From: Bacteroidota bacterium
GTDB lineage: Bacteria; Bacteroidota; Bacteroidia; NS11-12g; UBA955
Direction of reading: 5' to 3'
DNA length: 53,172 nucleotides
Assembly (NCBI GenBank): GCA_027490055.1
Contig: JAIXYV010000036.1
Span: 1 to 53,172, forward strand
Part shown: piece by piece, positions 24,300-31,989 of the stretch
Position numbering within the stretch: the first letter of the stretch is position 1
Layout of the letters: the number at the start of each line of letters is the position of its first letter
Notes under the pieces: model-generated
The model's database searches: none
What the model saw: the letters and a program-made list of their open reading frames with translations, nothing else
Told to the model about the DNA's origin: nothing
Program-made: the position numbers and the translations under genes

Positions 24300-25332
24300 A
24301 TTTGATACCCCTGGCATCCAGTGCTTTTCGGTATACCGCTGCAAACTTTAAATGGGTGTTGTAGTTGTCTGCGAAATTGTGATAGCCAGAAAAGTCTTCC
24401 TTAGCGCACATGTAGATAAACTTGTGCTCTTCGAAATTTAATACGGCATCTATTGAGGCTTTGCCGGGAATACAAATCGGTCCTGGCGGCAATCCCTTAT
24501 TCTTATAAGTATTGTAAGGCGATTCAACCTGCAAATGCTCGTTTAATATGCGCTTCAATCCAGGTTGATTTAAGGCAAATTTCACACTTGGATCAGCCTG
24601 CAAAGGCATGCCAATTTTTAGTCGGTTAATATACATGCCCGCTATTTTTGGCATCTCGTCTGTCTTATTGGTTTCTTTCGATACGATGCTGGCCAGTATG
24701 CTAACTTCAAGCTGAGTTAAACCACAACGCTCCAGTTTGCCTTTTCTCTCACTGTTCCAGAACTTGTCATGCTCTTTTTTCAATCGTATCATTAATTCAT
24801 CCGGTGTTTCATGCCAGTAAACATTGTATTTGTCTGGCAATATCATCGCGTACACAGTTTGAGAGGTAAAGCCTAGTGTCGACAAGAATGTTTCGTCTTC
24901 TAAAATCTCATAAAAACTAATGGTGTCTGCCTCTAATTTACTGCCACATCTGCTGGCAAAATTATCCAAACTGATGCCTGGAGCAATCACCAGATCGGCT
25001 GTCTTCATTTTACCTTCTCTGAACAATCTGACTAACTCTATCAATGTCATTTTAGGGGTCACCTGATACCTTCCTTTTTTCATGAAGGGTGCCATGTTCA
25101 TCTGATCGGCTAAAAACAAGAAAAACTTTGGAAACTTTAAACCGGCCTCTCGCTCGAGTTGCTGACTTAAACTAATGGGATTGCTCTCGCTGTTGAGAAC
25201 GATGTATTGATCGCGATTAATATTAAGTGCTGCAGAACGGAATATGTACATGCCTGCTGCAAATACAAGGATAATCAGAAAAATTAAAATGAATACCAGC
25301 GTTTTTACACGCTTAAGAGTAGGAGAGGCCAT
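24298..25332 (-). CDS. mltG: Endolytic transglycosylase MltG (YceG-like)
   Basis: Inner-membrane lytic transglycosylase of 344 residues that cuts nascent peptidoglycan strands. A single N-terminal helix (VFILIFLIILVFAAGMYIF) is followed by a LysM-like region, then the catalytic YceG domain with ILASIVSKETNKTDEM (catalytic Glu in the KET), AGMYINRLKIGMPLQADPSV and GLPPGPICIPGKASIDAV. The start is the ATG at 25332; the ORF-track TTG at 25341 is part of the -7 box TAATTTTG. The gene is divergent from rmlC and convergent with the small membrane protein gene. Confidence 0.94.
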   Translation of the reverse strand: MASPTLKRVKTLVFILIFLIILVFAAGMYIFRSAALNINRDQYIVLNSESNPISLSQQLEREAGLKFPKFFLFLADQMNMAPFMKKGRYQVTPKMTLIELVRLFREGKMKTADLVIAPGISLDNFASRCGSKLEADTISFYEILEDETFLSTLGFTSQTVYAMILPDKYNVYWHETPDELMIRLKKEHDKFWNSERKGKLERCGLTQLEVSILASIVSKETNKTDEMPKIAGMYINRLKIGMPLQADPSVKFALNQPGLKRILNEHLQVESPYNTYKNKGLPPGPICIPGKASIDAVLNFEEHKFIYMCAKEDFSGYHNFADNYNTHLKFAAVYRKALDARGIK

Positions 25333-25338
25333 GTCGGA

Positions 25339-25346
25339 CAAAATTA
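25339..25346 (-). promoter_or_regulatory. -7 box TAATTTTG of mltG
   Basis: Exact TAnnTTTG match on the minus strand. It ends six bases before the ATG at 25332, which implies a leaderless or nearly leaderless message. Confidence 0.6.
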
Positions 25347-25410
25347 CTCCATTTTTTTAAAATGTAGTACCGTTTTTTATTCGAACGATGGTTGAATGCC
25401 TTCATGTTTG

Positions 25411-25418
25411 TATTTTTG
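25411..25418 (+). promoter_or_regulatory. -7 box TATTTTTG of rmlC
   Basis: Exact TAnnTTTG match. The sequence TTTGCGGCATG at the start is identical to that before argS, with four bases between the box and the ATG. Confidence 0.6.
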
Positions 25419-25422
25419 CGGC

Positions 25423-25965
25423 ATGGAAGTGATTGAAACCGGAATAAAGGATCTAATTGTTTTACGCCCTAAAGTTTTCAAAGATGAAAGAGGCTATTTT
25501 TTCGAGAGCTTTAATCAGAAAGCTTTTGAAGCTGTCGGAATTACCGAACAATTTACTCAGGATAATCAATCGCTGTCTTCTAAAGGTATCGTCAGAGGCC
25601 TGCATTTCCAGTCACCACCTCACGCACAGGGTAAACTCGTTCGCGTCATCAAGGGTGCTGTTCAGGACGTTGCAGTAGACATTAGAAAAAACTCGCCTAC
25701 CTATGGCAAACACTACTCGGTTGAATTAACTGAAGACAACTTCCTGATGATGTTTATTCCTGCCGGATTCGCTCATGGCTTCGCAACACTACAAGATAAC
25801 ACCATCTTTTCTTATAAATGCACAGATACCTACCATCCTGAATCAGAAGGTGGCTTGCTTTGGAACGACAGAGAACTCAATATTCAATGGCTGGTAAATG
25901 AGCCAATTCTCTCAGATAAAGATAAAAAATTCCAGCCTTTTAGTCTGTTTATTTCGCCTTTTTAA
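25423..25965 (+). CDS. rmlC: dTDP-4-dehydrorhamnose 3,5-epimerase
   Basis: RmlC, 180 residues, a cupin homodimer that epimerises dTDP-4-keto-6-deoxyglucose on the way to dTDP-L-rhamnose. Signatures are RPKVFKDERGYFFESFNQ, GIVRGLHFQSPPHAQGKLV (catalytic His in LHFQ) and FSYKCTDTYHPESEGG (Tyr after KCTD). I start at the ATG 25423 (MEVIETGIKD). No rmlA, rmlB or rmlD is adjacent, so this epimerase stands apart from its pathway. Its product could feed the flippase/polymerase system at 9.3-13.3 kb. Confidence 0.94.
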   Translation: MEVIETGIKDLIVLRPKVFKDERGYFFESFNQKAFEAVGITEQFTQDNQSLSSKGIVRGLHFQSPPHAQGKLVRVIKGAVQDVAVDIRKNSPTYGKHYSVELTEDNFLMMFIPAGFAHGFATLQDNTIFSYKCTDTYHPESEGGLLWNDRELNIQWLVNEPILSDKDKKFQPFSLFISPF

Positions 25966-26271
25966 TTTGTCGCCAAATACTCGTTTTTTGAGTTTTGTAT
26001 AATTTATTATACGGGGTAAAAGACTCAGTTTGTTCGGGATTTAAAAATTTTACAGAAATGCGAATGATTTGTTTTAAAAATAAATTAATTCAATATCAGT
26101 TTATTAAGTAGTCGAACATGTGTTATTGACCTTATTTGTCGAAATTTTTTTTGTCTGCCTATTGGATTATTCATTTGATTTGGTATAATTGCTCAGACGA
26201 ATTGTTGAAAACTTTGCTTTGAAACACACCCCAACGCAAGCTGGTCAAAAAAGTTAAAAATCAATATTCGA
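25966..26271. other. A/T-rich intergenic region after rmlC
   Basis: 306 bases without a credible ORF. The only structure I see is GTATAAT-TT-ATTATAC (25997-26012), a perfect 7-bp arm palindrome with a two-base spacer shortly after the rmlC stop, which may mark the end of the rmlC message. The rest probably contains the promoter of the four-helix protein gene. Confidence 0.5.
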
Positions 26272-26658
26272 ATGAAAAATTTACTCTCTAATCTAAAATG
26301 GATTCCTGAATTTTATTTTATTCTGGTCTCTCTACTTTGGTTCTATGTAACGGTTAATAACCAACCTAGCAATTACCAGAGCATGATCAATTTCCCTGCT
26401 GTAATTCTGATCGTGATTTTTCACATTCAGTTATTCCTTAATGATTCTTCCTTTGGTAAAGTCCTTTCTGGTATCATTGTTCTTGCAACCATTTACCTGA
26501 TTGTCTCTTATGCCGGCAGATTCTTTAATGTAACAGATTTTAATTCACAGATGTTTGCCCTTAAACTTGGCAATCTGATTCTGTTGAATTTTATTATGGC
26601 TTACCTGATGTACAGGAAGTATAGAAATGTTCAGGTGAGTAGCGACCTGGCAGAATAA
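26272..26658 (+). CDS. Hypothetical four-helix membrane protein
   Basis: A 128-residue protein with four predicted transmembrane segments (about residues 12-28, 40-56, 63-80 and 98-115) separated by short loops, and a short polar C-terminal tail (RNVQVSSDLAE). I do not recognise the family. It lies alone between rmlC and convergent gatB (four bases between stops). The size and pattern suggest a small inner-membrane accessory protein. Confidence 0.7.
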   Translation: MKNLLSNLKWIPEFYFILVSLLWFYVTVNNQPSNYQSMINFPAVILIVIFHIQLFLNDSSFGKVLSGIIVLATIYLIVSYAGRFFNVTDFNSQMFALKLGNLILLNFIMAYLMYRKYRNVQVSSDLAE

Positions 26659-26662
26659 AATA

Positions 26663-28096
26663 TTATTCCAAGGCTTTTACAACCTCTGCATTCACCAGTT
26701 TTGGGTCTGCTTTGCCTTTGCTGGCTTTCATGACTTCGCCAACAAATAAACCTAACAAACCTTTTTTACCAGATTTGTATTCTTCTACTTTATCTGGGAA
26801 TTTGGCTAATACCTCGCTCACAATACCACTGATTAAACTCAAATCGCTGGTCTGAATCACATTTAATGCTTCGGCAACTGATAAAGCCGACTTGTCTGGC
26901 GTCTGCATCAGGGCCGGAAAGACAGTTTGAGAGGCTGCAGAATTACTCAATTTGCCGTCTTCAATTAACTGGATTAATTCAGCTATCGTGCTTGTAGGAA
27001 GTTTGAAATCTTCGATATCAGTCGCAGTATCGTTTAAGTAGGATTTAACAGGACCAAGTACCCAGTTAGCTATGGCTTTATAATTCCTGCTGTGTTCGCA
27101 AATCGATAAATAAAAGAATGCAGTGGCTTTGTCTTCTGTGATGGTTTTGGTATCGTATTCCGATAAACCCATCTCGTTCCTTAGTTGATTGTATAACTGC
27201 TCTGGTAAAGCCGGTAATGCCGCTTTAACCTCATTTAAATAGGTGTCTGAAATGATAAATGGCGGTAAATCTGGCTCTGGAAAATATCGGTAATCATTAG
27301 CCGCTTCTTTAGAACGCATGCTGAATGTGTTACCCTTTAAGGCGTTAAAACCTCTGGTTTCTGAAACAATGGTTTCGCCTTTGTTCAACATCTCTGTCTG
27401 ACGCTCAACTTCACTCTCTATCGCTCTTTTGACATTGGAAATAGAGTTCATGTTCTTTACCTCTACTTTAGTGCCATAAGTACTTGTTCCAACAGGACGG
27501 ATAGAAATATTAGCATCACATCTCAGTGAACCTTCTTCCATATTGCCATCGCAAATGCCTAAATATCTCACCAGTTTTCTAACTTCACTGACTAACTCAT
27601 AAGCTTCTTCTCCGCTTCTGATATCTGGCTCTCCAACAATCTCTATCAACGGAACTCCAGCACGGTTATAGTCCACCAGGGTATCATTTAAATCCTGATC
27701 GTGCATGCTTTTCCCACTGTCTTCTTCCATATGAATGCGCGTTAAACGAATCTGCTTTTCGCCATCCTTGGTTTTAATCTTTACATATCCGCCAGTGCAT
27801 ATTGGTGTCTTGTCCTGTGTGATCTGATAGCCTTTTGGCAAATCCGCATAAAAGTAATTCTTGCGATCAAATCGGTTGACTCTAGTGATGTCACAATTTA
27901 ATGCTAAGCCCATTTTTATGGCGTGCTCAACAACCAGTTTATTATGCTTTGGTAAAGTGCCGGGGTGGGCAATGGTAATGGGACTGACCTGTGTGTTCGG
28001 TAAACCGCCAAATTCAGCGTTGTCGCTGCAATACGCTTTACTCTTTGTCAATAACTGAACGTGTATCTCTAAACCGATAATGGCTTCGTATGTCAT
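26663..28096 (-). CDS. gatB: Aspartyl/glutamyl-tRNA(Asn/Gln) amidotransferase subunit B
   Basis: GatB, 477 residues, the tRNA-binding kinase subunit of the GatCAB complex that converts Glu-tRNA(Gln) and/or Asp-tRNA(Asn) into the cognate amide forms. Signatures are the N-terminal YEAIIGLEIHVQLLTKSK, DRKNYFYADLPKGYQITQ, EEDSGKS, DYNRAGVPLIEIVGEPD, and GSLRCDANISIRP, and a YqeY/GatB C-terminal domain with GEVMKASKGKADPKLV. GatA and GatC are not in the window. A perfect -7 box TAATTTTG lies 11 bases upstream of the ATG. Confidence 0.97.
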   Translation of the reverse strand: MTYEAIIGLEIHVQLLTKSKAYCSDNAEFGGLPNTQVSPITIAHPGTLPKHNKLVVEHAIKMGLALNCDITRVNRFDRKNYFYADLPKGYQITQDKTPICTGGYVKIKTKDGEKQIRLTRIHMEEDSGKSMHDQDLNDTLVDYNRAGVPLIEIVGEPDIRSGEEAYELVSEVRKLVRYLGICDGNMEEGSLRCDANISIRPVGTSTYGTKVEVKNMNSISNVKRAIESEVERQTEMLNKGETIVSETRGFNALKGNTFSMRSKEAANDYRYFPEPDLPPFIISDTYLNEVKAALPALPEQLYNQLRNEMGLSEYDTKTITEDKATAFFYLSICEHSRNYKAIANWVLGPVKSYLNDTATDIEDFKLPTSTIAELIQLIEDGKLSNSAASQTVFPALMQTPDKSALSVAEALNVIQTSDLSLISGIVSEVLAKFPDKVEEYKSGKKGLLGLFVGEVMKASKGKADPKLVNAEVVKALE

Positions 28097-28107
28097 AGTG
28101 AGGCTTG

Positions 28108-28115
28108 CAAAATTA
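28108..28115 (-). promoter_or_regulatory. -7 box TAATTTTG of gatB
   Basis: Exact TAnnTTTG match on the minus strand, 11 bases before the gatB ATG, in the 40-base gap after the MazG-like gene. Confidence 0.55.
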
Positions 28116-28136
28116 AGCTTTTATCACAATATTAAT

Positions 28137-28463
28137 CTATTGTAATTTTTCGTTGTTCTTATGACGCTCCGAATCTCTTAGCGTTTTTTTAAGGATGTTT
28201 TTTTCTAATGCTTCTGTAAGATTCACACCTGTCTGATTGGCCAAACAAATTAAAACCCATAAAACATCAGCCATCTCATCCGCTAAGTCTTTGTCAAGAT
28301 CGCTCTGCTTAAACGACTGGTCGCCATACTTCCTCGCCATTATTCTCGCTAACTCTCCAACCTCTTCCATTAAAATAGCAGTGTTGGTGAGCTCGCTGAA
28401 ATACTTGACGCCAATGGTTCTAATCCACTCGTCAACTCTTGCCTGAGCTTCTTCTATTGTCAT
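28137..28463 (-). CDS. MazG-like nucleotide pyrophosphohydrolase
   Basis: A 108-residue all-alpha pyrophosphohydrolase of the MazG superfamily that hydrolyses nucleoside triphosphates to monophosphates, likely as a house-cleaning enzyme. The metal-binding pattern is EEVGELARIMARKYGDQ (ExxE), followed by DLADEMADVLWVLICLAN (ExxD). It is a single MazG-like domain, as in family members of this size. It follows trxB by 15 bases on the same strand. Confidence 0.88.
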   Translation of the reverse strand: MTIEEAQARVDEWIRTIGVKYFSELTNTAILMEEVGELARIMARKYGDQSFKQSDLDKDLADEMADVLWVLICLANQTGVNLTEALEKNILKKTLRDSERHKNNEKLQ

Positions 28464-28478
28464 AAGACGATTATTGTT

Positions 28479-29423
28479 TTAGGCCGAATGCTGTGCCGCT
28501 AACCAACGCTCTGCGTCTAAAGCTGCCATACATCCACTTCCAGCCGCTGTTACAGCTTGTCTGTATATTTTATCCTGTGCATCTCCACAAGCAAATACGC
28601 CTTCAATATTGGTATAAGTTGAATCGGGCTTGGTAATTAAATAACCCTGTTCGTCCATGTCCAGATACTCTTTAAAGATGCCCGTGTTAGGGGTGTGACC
28701 AATGGCAACGAAGAATCCGGTAACCGGTATTTCTTTGGTGCTGCCGTCAATGGTGTTTTTTATACGAACACCTTCTACAACAGTATCACCTAAAATTTCG
28801 TCAGTTTCGCTGTTGAAATGGATCTCAATATTTGGCGTGTTTTCTACTCTGTGCTGCATAGCTTTCGAAGCTCTGAAAGTATCTTTTCTTACAATCATAT
28901 GAACTTTGCTGCATAATTTAGCCAGATAACTTGCTTCTTCACAAGCTGTATCTCCGGCGCCTACTATCGCTACATCCTGATTGCGGTAAAAGAAACCATC
29001 ACAAACCGCACAGGCACTCACGCCACTGCCGTTTAATTTTTGCTCACTTGGAATTCCTAACCATTTAGCACTGGCTCCGGTAGCAATAATAACTGCCTGC
29101 GCTTTGATGGTTTTGTTCTCGTCTACTATACACGTAAATGGTCGCGCACTAAAGTCGACTTTAGTCACCATACCATAACGAACATCAGCGCCTAAACGAA
29201 CTGCCTGCTGTTTGAAATTGTCCATCATTTCCGGACCTTTTATACCATCTGGATAACCTGGGTAATTTTCTACTTCTGTTGTGATTGTTAACTGACCACC
29301 TGGCTGTAAGCCTTCGTACATCACCGGTTTCATGTCTGCTCTTGCTGCATAGATCGCAGCTGTAAAACCTGCAGGACCGCTACCGATAATCAAACACTCT
29401 ACATTTTCAACTTCTTGATTCAT
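28479..29423 (-). CDS. trxB: Thioredoxin-disulfide reductase
   Basis: TrxB, about 314 residues, a FAD/NADPH flavoenzyme that keeps thioredoxin reduced. It has the FAD site CLIIGSGPAGFTAAIYAARA, the redox-active CAVCDGFF (CxxC near residue 138), the NADPH-binding GAGDTACEEASYLA and the C-terminal GVFACGDAQDKIYRQAVTAA. The start is the ATG at 29423 (MNQEVENVEC), not the upstream ORF-track start. A near-match -7 box (TTATTTTG) sits just upstream. The MazG-like gene follows by 15 bases. Confidence 0.96.
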   Translation of the reverse strand: MNQEVENVECLIIGSGPAGFTAAIYAARADMKPVMYEGLQPGGQLTITTEVENYPGYPDGIKGPEMMDNFKQQAVRLGADVRYGMVTKVDFSARPFTCIVDENKTIKAQAVIIATGASAKWLGIPSEQKLNGSGVSACAVCDGFFYRNQDVAIVGAGDTACEEASYLAKLCSKVHMIVRKDTFRASKAMQHRVENTPNIEIHFNSETDEILGDTVVEGVRIKNTIDGSTKEIPVTGFFVAIGHTPNTGIFKEYLDMDEQGYLITKPDSTYTNIEGVFACGDAQDKIYRQAVTAAGSGCMAALDAERWLAAQHSA

Positions 29424-29535
29424 GCCTGCAAAATAAGTCAATATTTATATTCTGCAAAAATTCAAACTGTCAATGTGGATATTGTTTTAGTAAATATGCA
29501 AAAGTATAATGCCTCTTATGCTTAGCGACTTAAGT

Positions 29536-31050
29536 TTACTTCTCAGTTTCTTCTTTCTCTTTCTGCTTCTTTGTCGTGATACCAGTACTAATTCCGAAAT
29601 AGATATCTGCGCCGTAGATGTTGTTAGATTTTATCTGTCCGATAATATTATCCGAGCCAACAAACACTGGCCCTATTCTTAAATAAAAGCCCAAACGTCC
29701 GTTTCTGTAATCGTTCATTAATCCCATCGGTAAAGCTACTTCTATCAACTTCGTCTCTAATCTTGGAATAACCATTAAGTACGATGCTCTTCTTACACCA
29801 ATCGTGCCTTTGCCTCTTAAATCCTGAGATAAATTAGCGCCTACATAAAACATCTTAAACAGGTTGTAATCGAATTGCAAATTAATTGTACTCGGTAAAC
29901 TCGATGTCACCGATTTGGCACTGGTGTCTACTGTAAACAAAGTCCGCATCACACTGTCGGTATAGGCCAAACCTCTGTCTTCTCCTGCCGACCAGGCACT
30001 GGCAAATCCAGGAGTCATGACAAAGTATTTTTCGCTGCCTGTATTCGTAATTCTGGTATTCTTTAAATTCTGATCGTATTTAATGCTGCCCATATCCAAC
30101 AAACTGATGCCGCCCTTAAATAAATACGCATTCTTGCCATTCGTAATTCTTCGTGTGCCTTTTGGATTGTATTCAAAACTGGCACCTATATCATAACCGA
30201 ATCCTTTGCCATTTAACTTGCTGTTTAATACATCAAAATTAATGGCATTGATGTTCTGAAACTGACGGATATCGGTATACCCATATTCTACATCGGTTTG
30301 CCCGAATACGATCGTGTCTGTGCCTGGTGTCTTAATCATTAAACCTCTGTTCTTGATATACCCTGTGCCATAACCCAGTAATAGTTTGGGTGTGGCACCT
30401 ACCTTCAATACAAAGGTTTCATTCTTTATCAGTGTCTGTGCCAGCGTTAATCCGATTTCTCCATAAGCATTCAAATTGACGGTAAAAGCATTGTCGCCAA
30501 AGGTGCTGCCTACCTGAAACTGGTTAGGACCGCTAAACGTCACTGAACCTTTCGAACTGTCAATGCCATATCGCGCCAGGCGCGCCAAAGGCTCCGCCAC
30601 ATCATTCACCTGGAAACTTATCGTATTCTTATACTGCAGTCCGATTGCAAAACTTTTCCCTATGCGGTACATAAAACCCGGACCTCTGGTCTGTAAATAA
30701 ATACTGGCATTCTTAGGCTTGTCATTCACATTTTCTTTTAACCAGTCGTCGTTAAAGATTAACTGATTGTTGGCATTCTTGTATTGCTGAGGAATATTGC
30801 CAGTCAGTAAATTGGCAATAGGAAAAGGGAAATTCAATTTTAAATAATCATTGTTGAAACCTAAGCCTGCTGTAAGTCCGTTGACATACATACGATGCCT
30901 TGAATTGGCAATGTTAGCAGGATTAAAGCCTGCCTGATGAATGCCTCCGTAATTACTCTGCTGCAATCCAACAAAGGTTTGTGCCGTAATTAGCTTACTC
31001 TGAAAAATTGTGAGGAAAACAATTAATGGGATGGTGTTTTTAATAGTCAT
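29536..31050 (-). CDS. DUF5723 outer-membrane protein
   Basis: A 504-residue exported protein (signal peptide MTIKNTIPLIVFLTIFQSKLITAQ) typical of the DUF5723 family found in Bacteroidetes: FVGLQQSNYGGIHQAGFNPANIA, then RMYVNGLTAGLGFNNDYLKL, and an alternating-strand body (KLLLGYGTGYIKN, KGFGYDIGASFEYNP, FYVGANLSQDLRG) with C-terminal polar tail (TKKQKEKEETEK). It is probably a beta-barrel or surface-associated protein; function unknown. Its start codon is only 18 bases from the divergent DUF423 start. Confidence 0.83.
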   Translation of the reverse strand: MTIKNTIPLIVFLTIFQSKLITAQTFVGLQQSNYGGIHQAGFNPANIANSRHRMYVNGLTAGLGFNNDYLKLNFPFPIANLLTGNIPQQYKNANNQLIFNDDWLKENVNDKPKNASIYLQTRGPGFMYRIGKSFAIGLQYKNTISFQVNDVAEPLARLARYGIDSSKGSVTFSGPNQFQVGSTFGDNAFTVNLNAYGEIGLTLAQTLIKNETFVLKVGATPKLLLGYGTGYIKNRGLMIKTPGTDTIVFGQTDVEYGYTDIRQFQNINAINFDVLNSKLNGKGFGYDIGASFEYNPKGTRRITNGKNAYLFKGGISLLDMGSIKYDQNLKNTRITNTGSEKYFVMTPGFASAWSAGEDRGLAYTDSVMRTLFTVDTSAKSVTSSLPSTINLQFDYNLFKMFYVGANLSQDLRGKGTIGVRRASYLMVIPRLETKLIEVALPMGLMNDYRNGRLGFYLRIGPVFVGSDNIIGQIKSNNIYGADIYFGISTGITTKKQKEKEETEK

Positions 31051-31068
31051 TTGTATTTATTTTGTGTC

Positions 31069-31506
31069 ATGCTAAATCAGAAAAAAACGGCCCTCATTTT
31101 AGCCTTTTGTCTCATAAGTATTGCCATCTCAATTGCTTTAGATGCCTTCGGTGCCCACGGACTTAAGTCGATTCTTTCTGAGAAAAAACTGGAAGTCTTC
31201 CATAAAGCCAACCGTTACCTGATGCTGCAAAACATGGGAGCTGTTCTGATTTTACTCCTCAAAAGTACAAATAAATTCAATATTAAAAATCAAGCACTTG
31301 TCATTTTACTCATAGGTACCTGGATATTCAGTTTGTCGCTATATGCCGTCTCTTTCTCCGAATTATACGGTCTGTCACATCTAAGATATGCTGGCGCTAT
31401 CGCACCGATAGGAGGTACTCTTATGATTATGGCTTGGCTGTTGTTGGCTCAAAATGTTTTAAGTAGTTATAAAAATGAAAACACTGATTCTGCTCAGGCA
31501 CGCTAA
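31069..31506 (+). CDS. DUF423 family small membrane protein
   Basis: About 145 residues, four transmembrane helices, with the family hallmark ALDAFGAHGLKSILSEKKLE and NRYLMLQNMGAV near the middle. DUF423 proteins (YgdD-like) are widespread inner-membrane proteins of unknown role. I start at ATG 31069, which follows TTATTTTG, a one-mismatch -7 box, by four bases; the ORF-track TTG is 18 bases earlier. Its 3' end overlaps sixA by 32 bases, so DUF423-sixA-priA are probably one transcript. Confidence 0.85.
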   Translation: MLNQKKTALILAFCLISIAISIALDAFGAHGLKSILSEKKLEVFHKANRYLMLQNMGAVLILLLKSTNKFNIKNQALVILLIGTWIFSLSLYAVSFSELYGLSHLRYAGAIAPIGGTLMIMAWLLLAQNVLSSYKNENTDSAQAR

Positions 31507-31951
31507 AAGTGAATTGCCTTCAGTGTCTCAAAAAGACTTTGACAGACGACTGAATGATAGAGGTAAAATCGATATTATTAAAGTTGGTGTAGCTTTTAAT
31601 CTATTGGGAATTCTGCCTGATTGTATCTTGTGTAGTTCTTCTGCCAGAACCAGAGAAACTCTGGACGCCTATTTAAAAGTGAGCGGTCACAAAACTAAAA
31701 TACACTACCTCGATCAGCTCTACCATGCTTCTGCCTCCGAAATTCTAAATACTGTGAACCAATATGTCGATCAGTACAATTGTATCATGGTGGTCGGCCA
31801 TAATTTTGGTATCAGTACACTGGCCTATAAACTCAGTAGTAACGGTGCAGAGCAAATGTCAACTTCAGCCATTCATGTGCTCCAGTTTGATAATCAAATC
31901 GAAGCTTATAAAGGCAATCTCATTCACTCCCTTAATCGTAAATCAATCTGA
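31475..31951 (+). CDS. SixA-family phosphohistidine phosphatase
   Basis: A 158-residue histidine-phosphatase-fold protein with the RHAKS signature at its start (MKTLILLRHAKSELP) and a second His in VVGHNFGIST. SixA removes phosphate from phosphohistidine, for example on Hpt or phosphotransferase proteins; the precise target here is unknown. It starts inside the DUF423 gene (32-base overlap) and precedes priA by 38 bases. Confidence 0.88.
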   Translation: MKTLILLRHAKSELPSVSQKDFDRRLNDRGKIDIIKVGVAFNLLGILPDCILCSSSARTRETLDAYLKVSGHKTKIHYLDQLYHASASEILNTVNQYVDQYNCIMVVGHNFGISTLAYKLSSNGAEQMSTSAIHVLQFDNQIEAYKGNLIHSLNRKSI

Positions 31952-31989
31952 GCCACGATTCAACTGATATCGACCAGTCTGATTATTCG

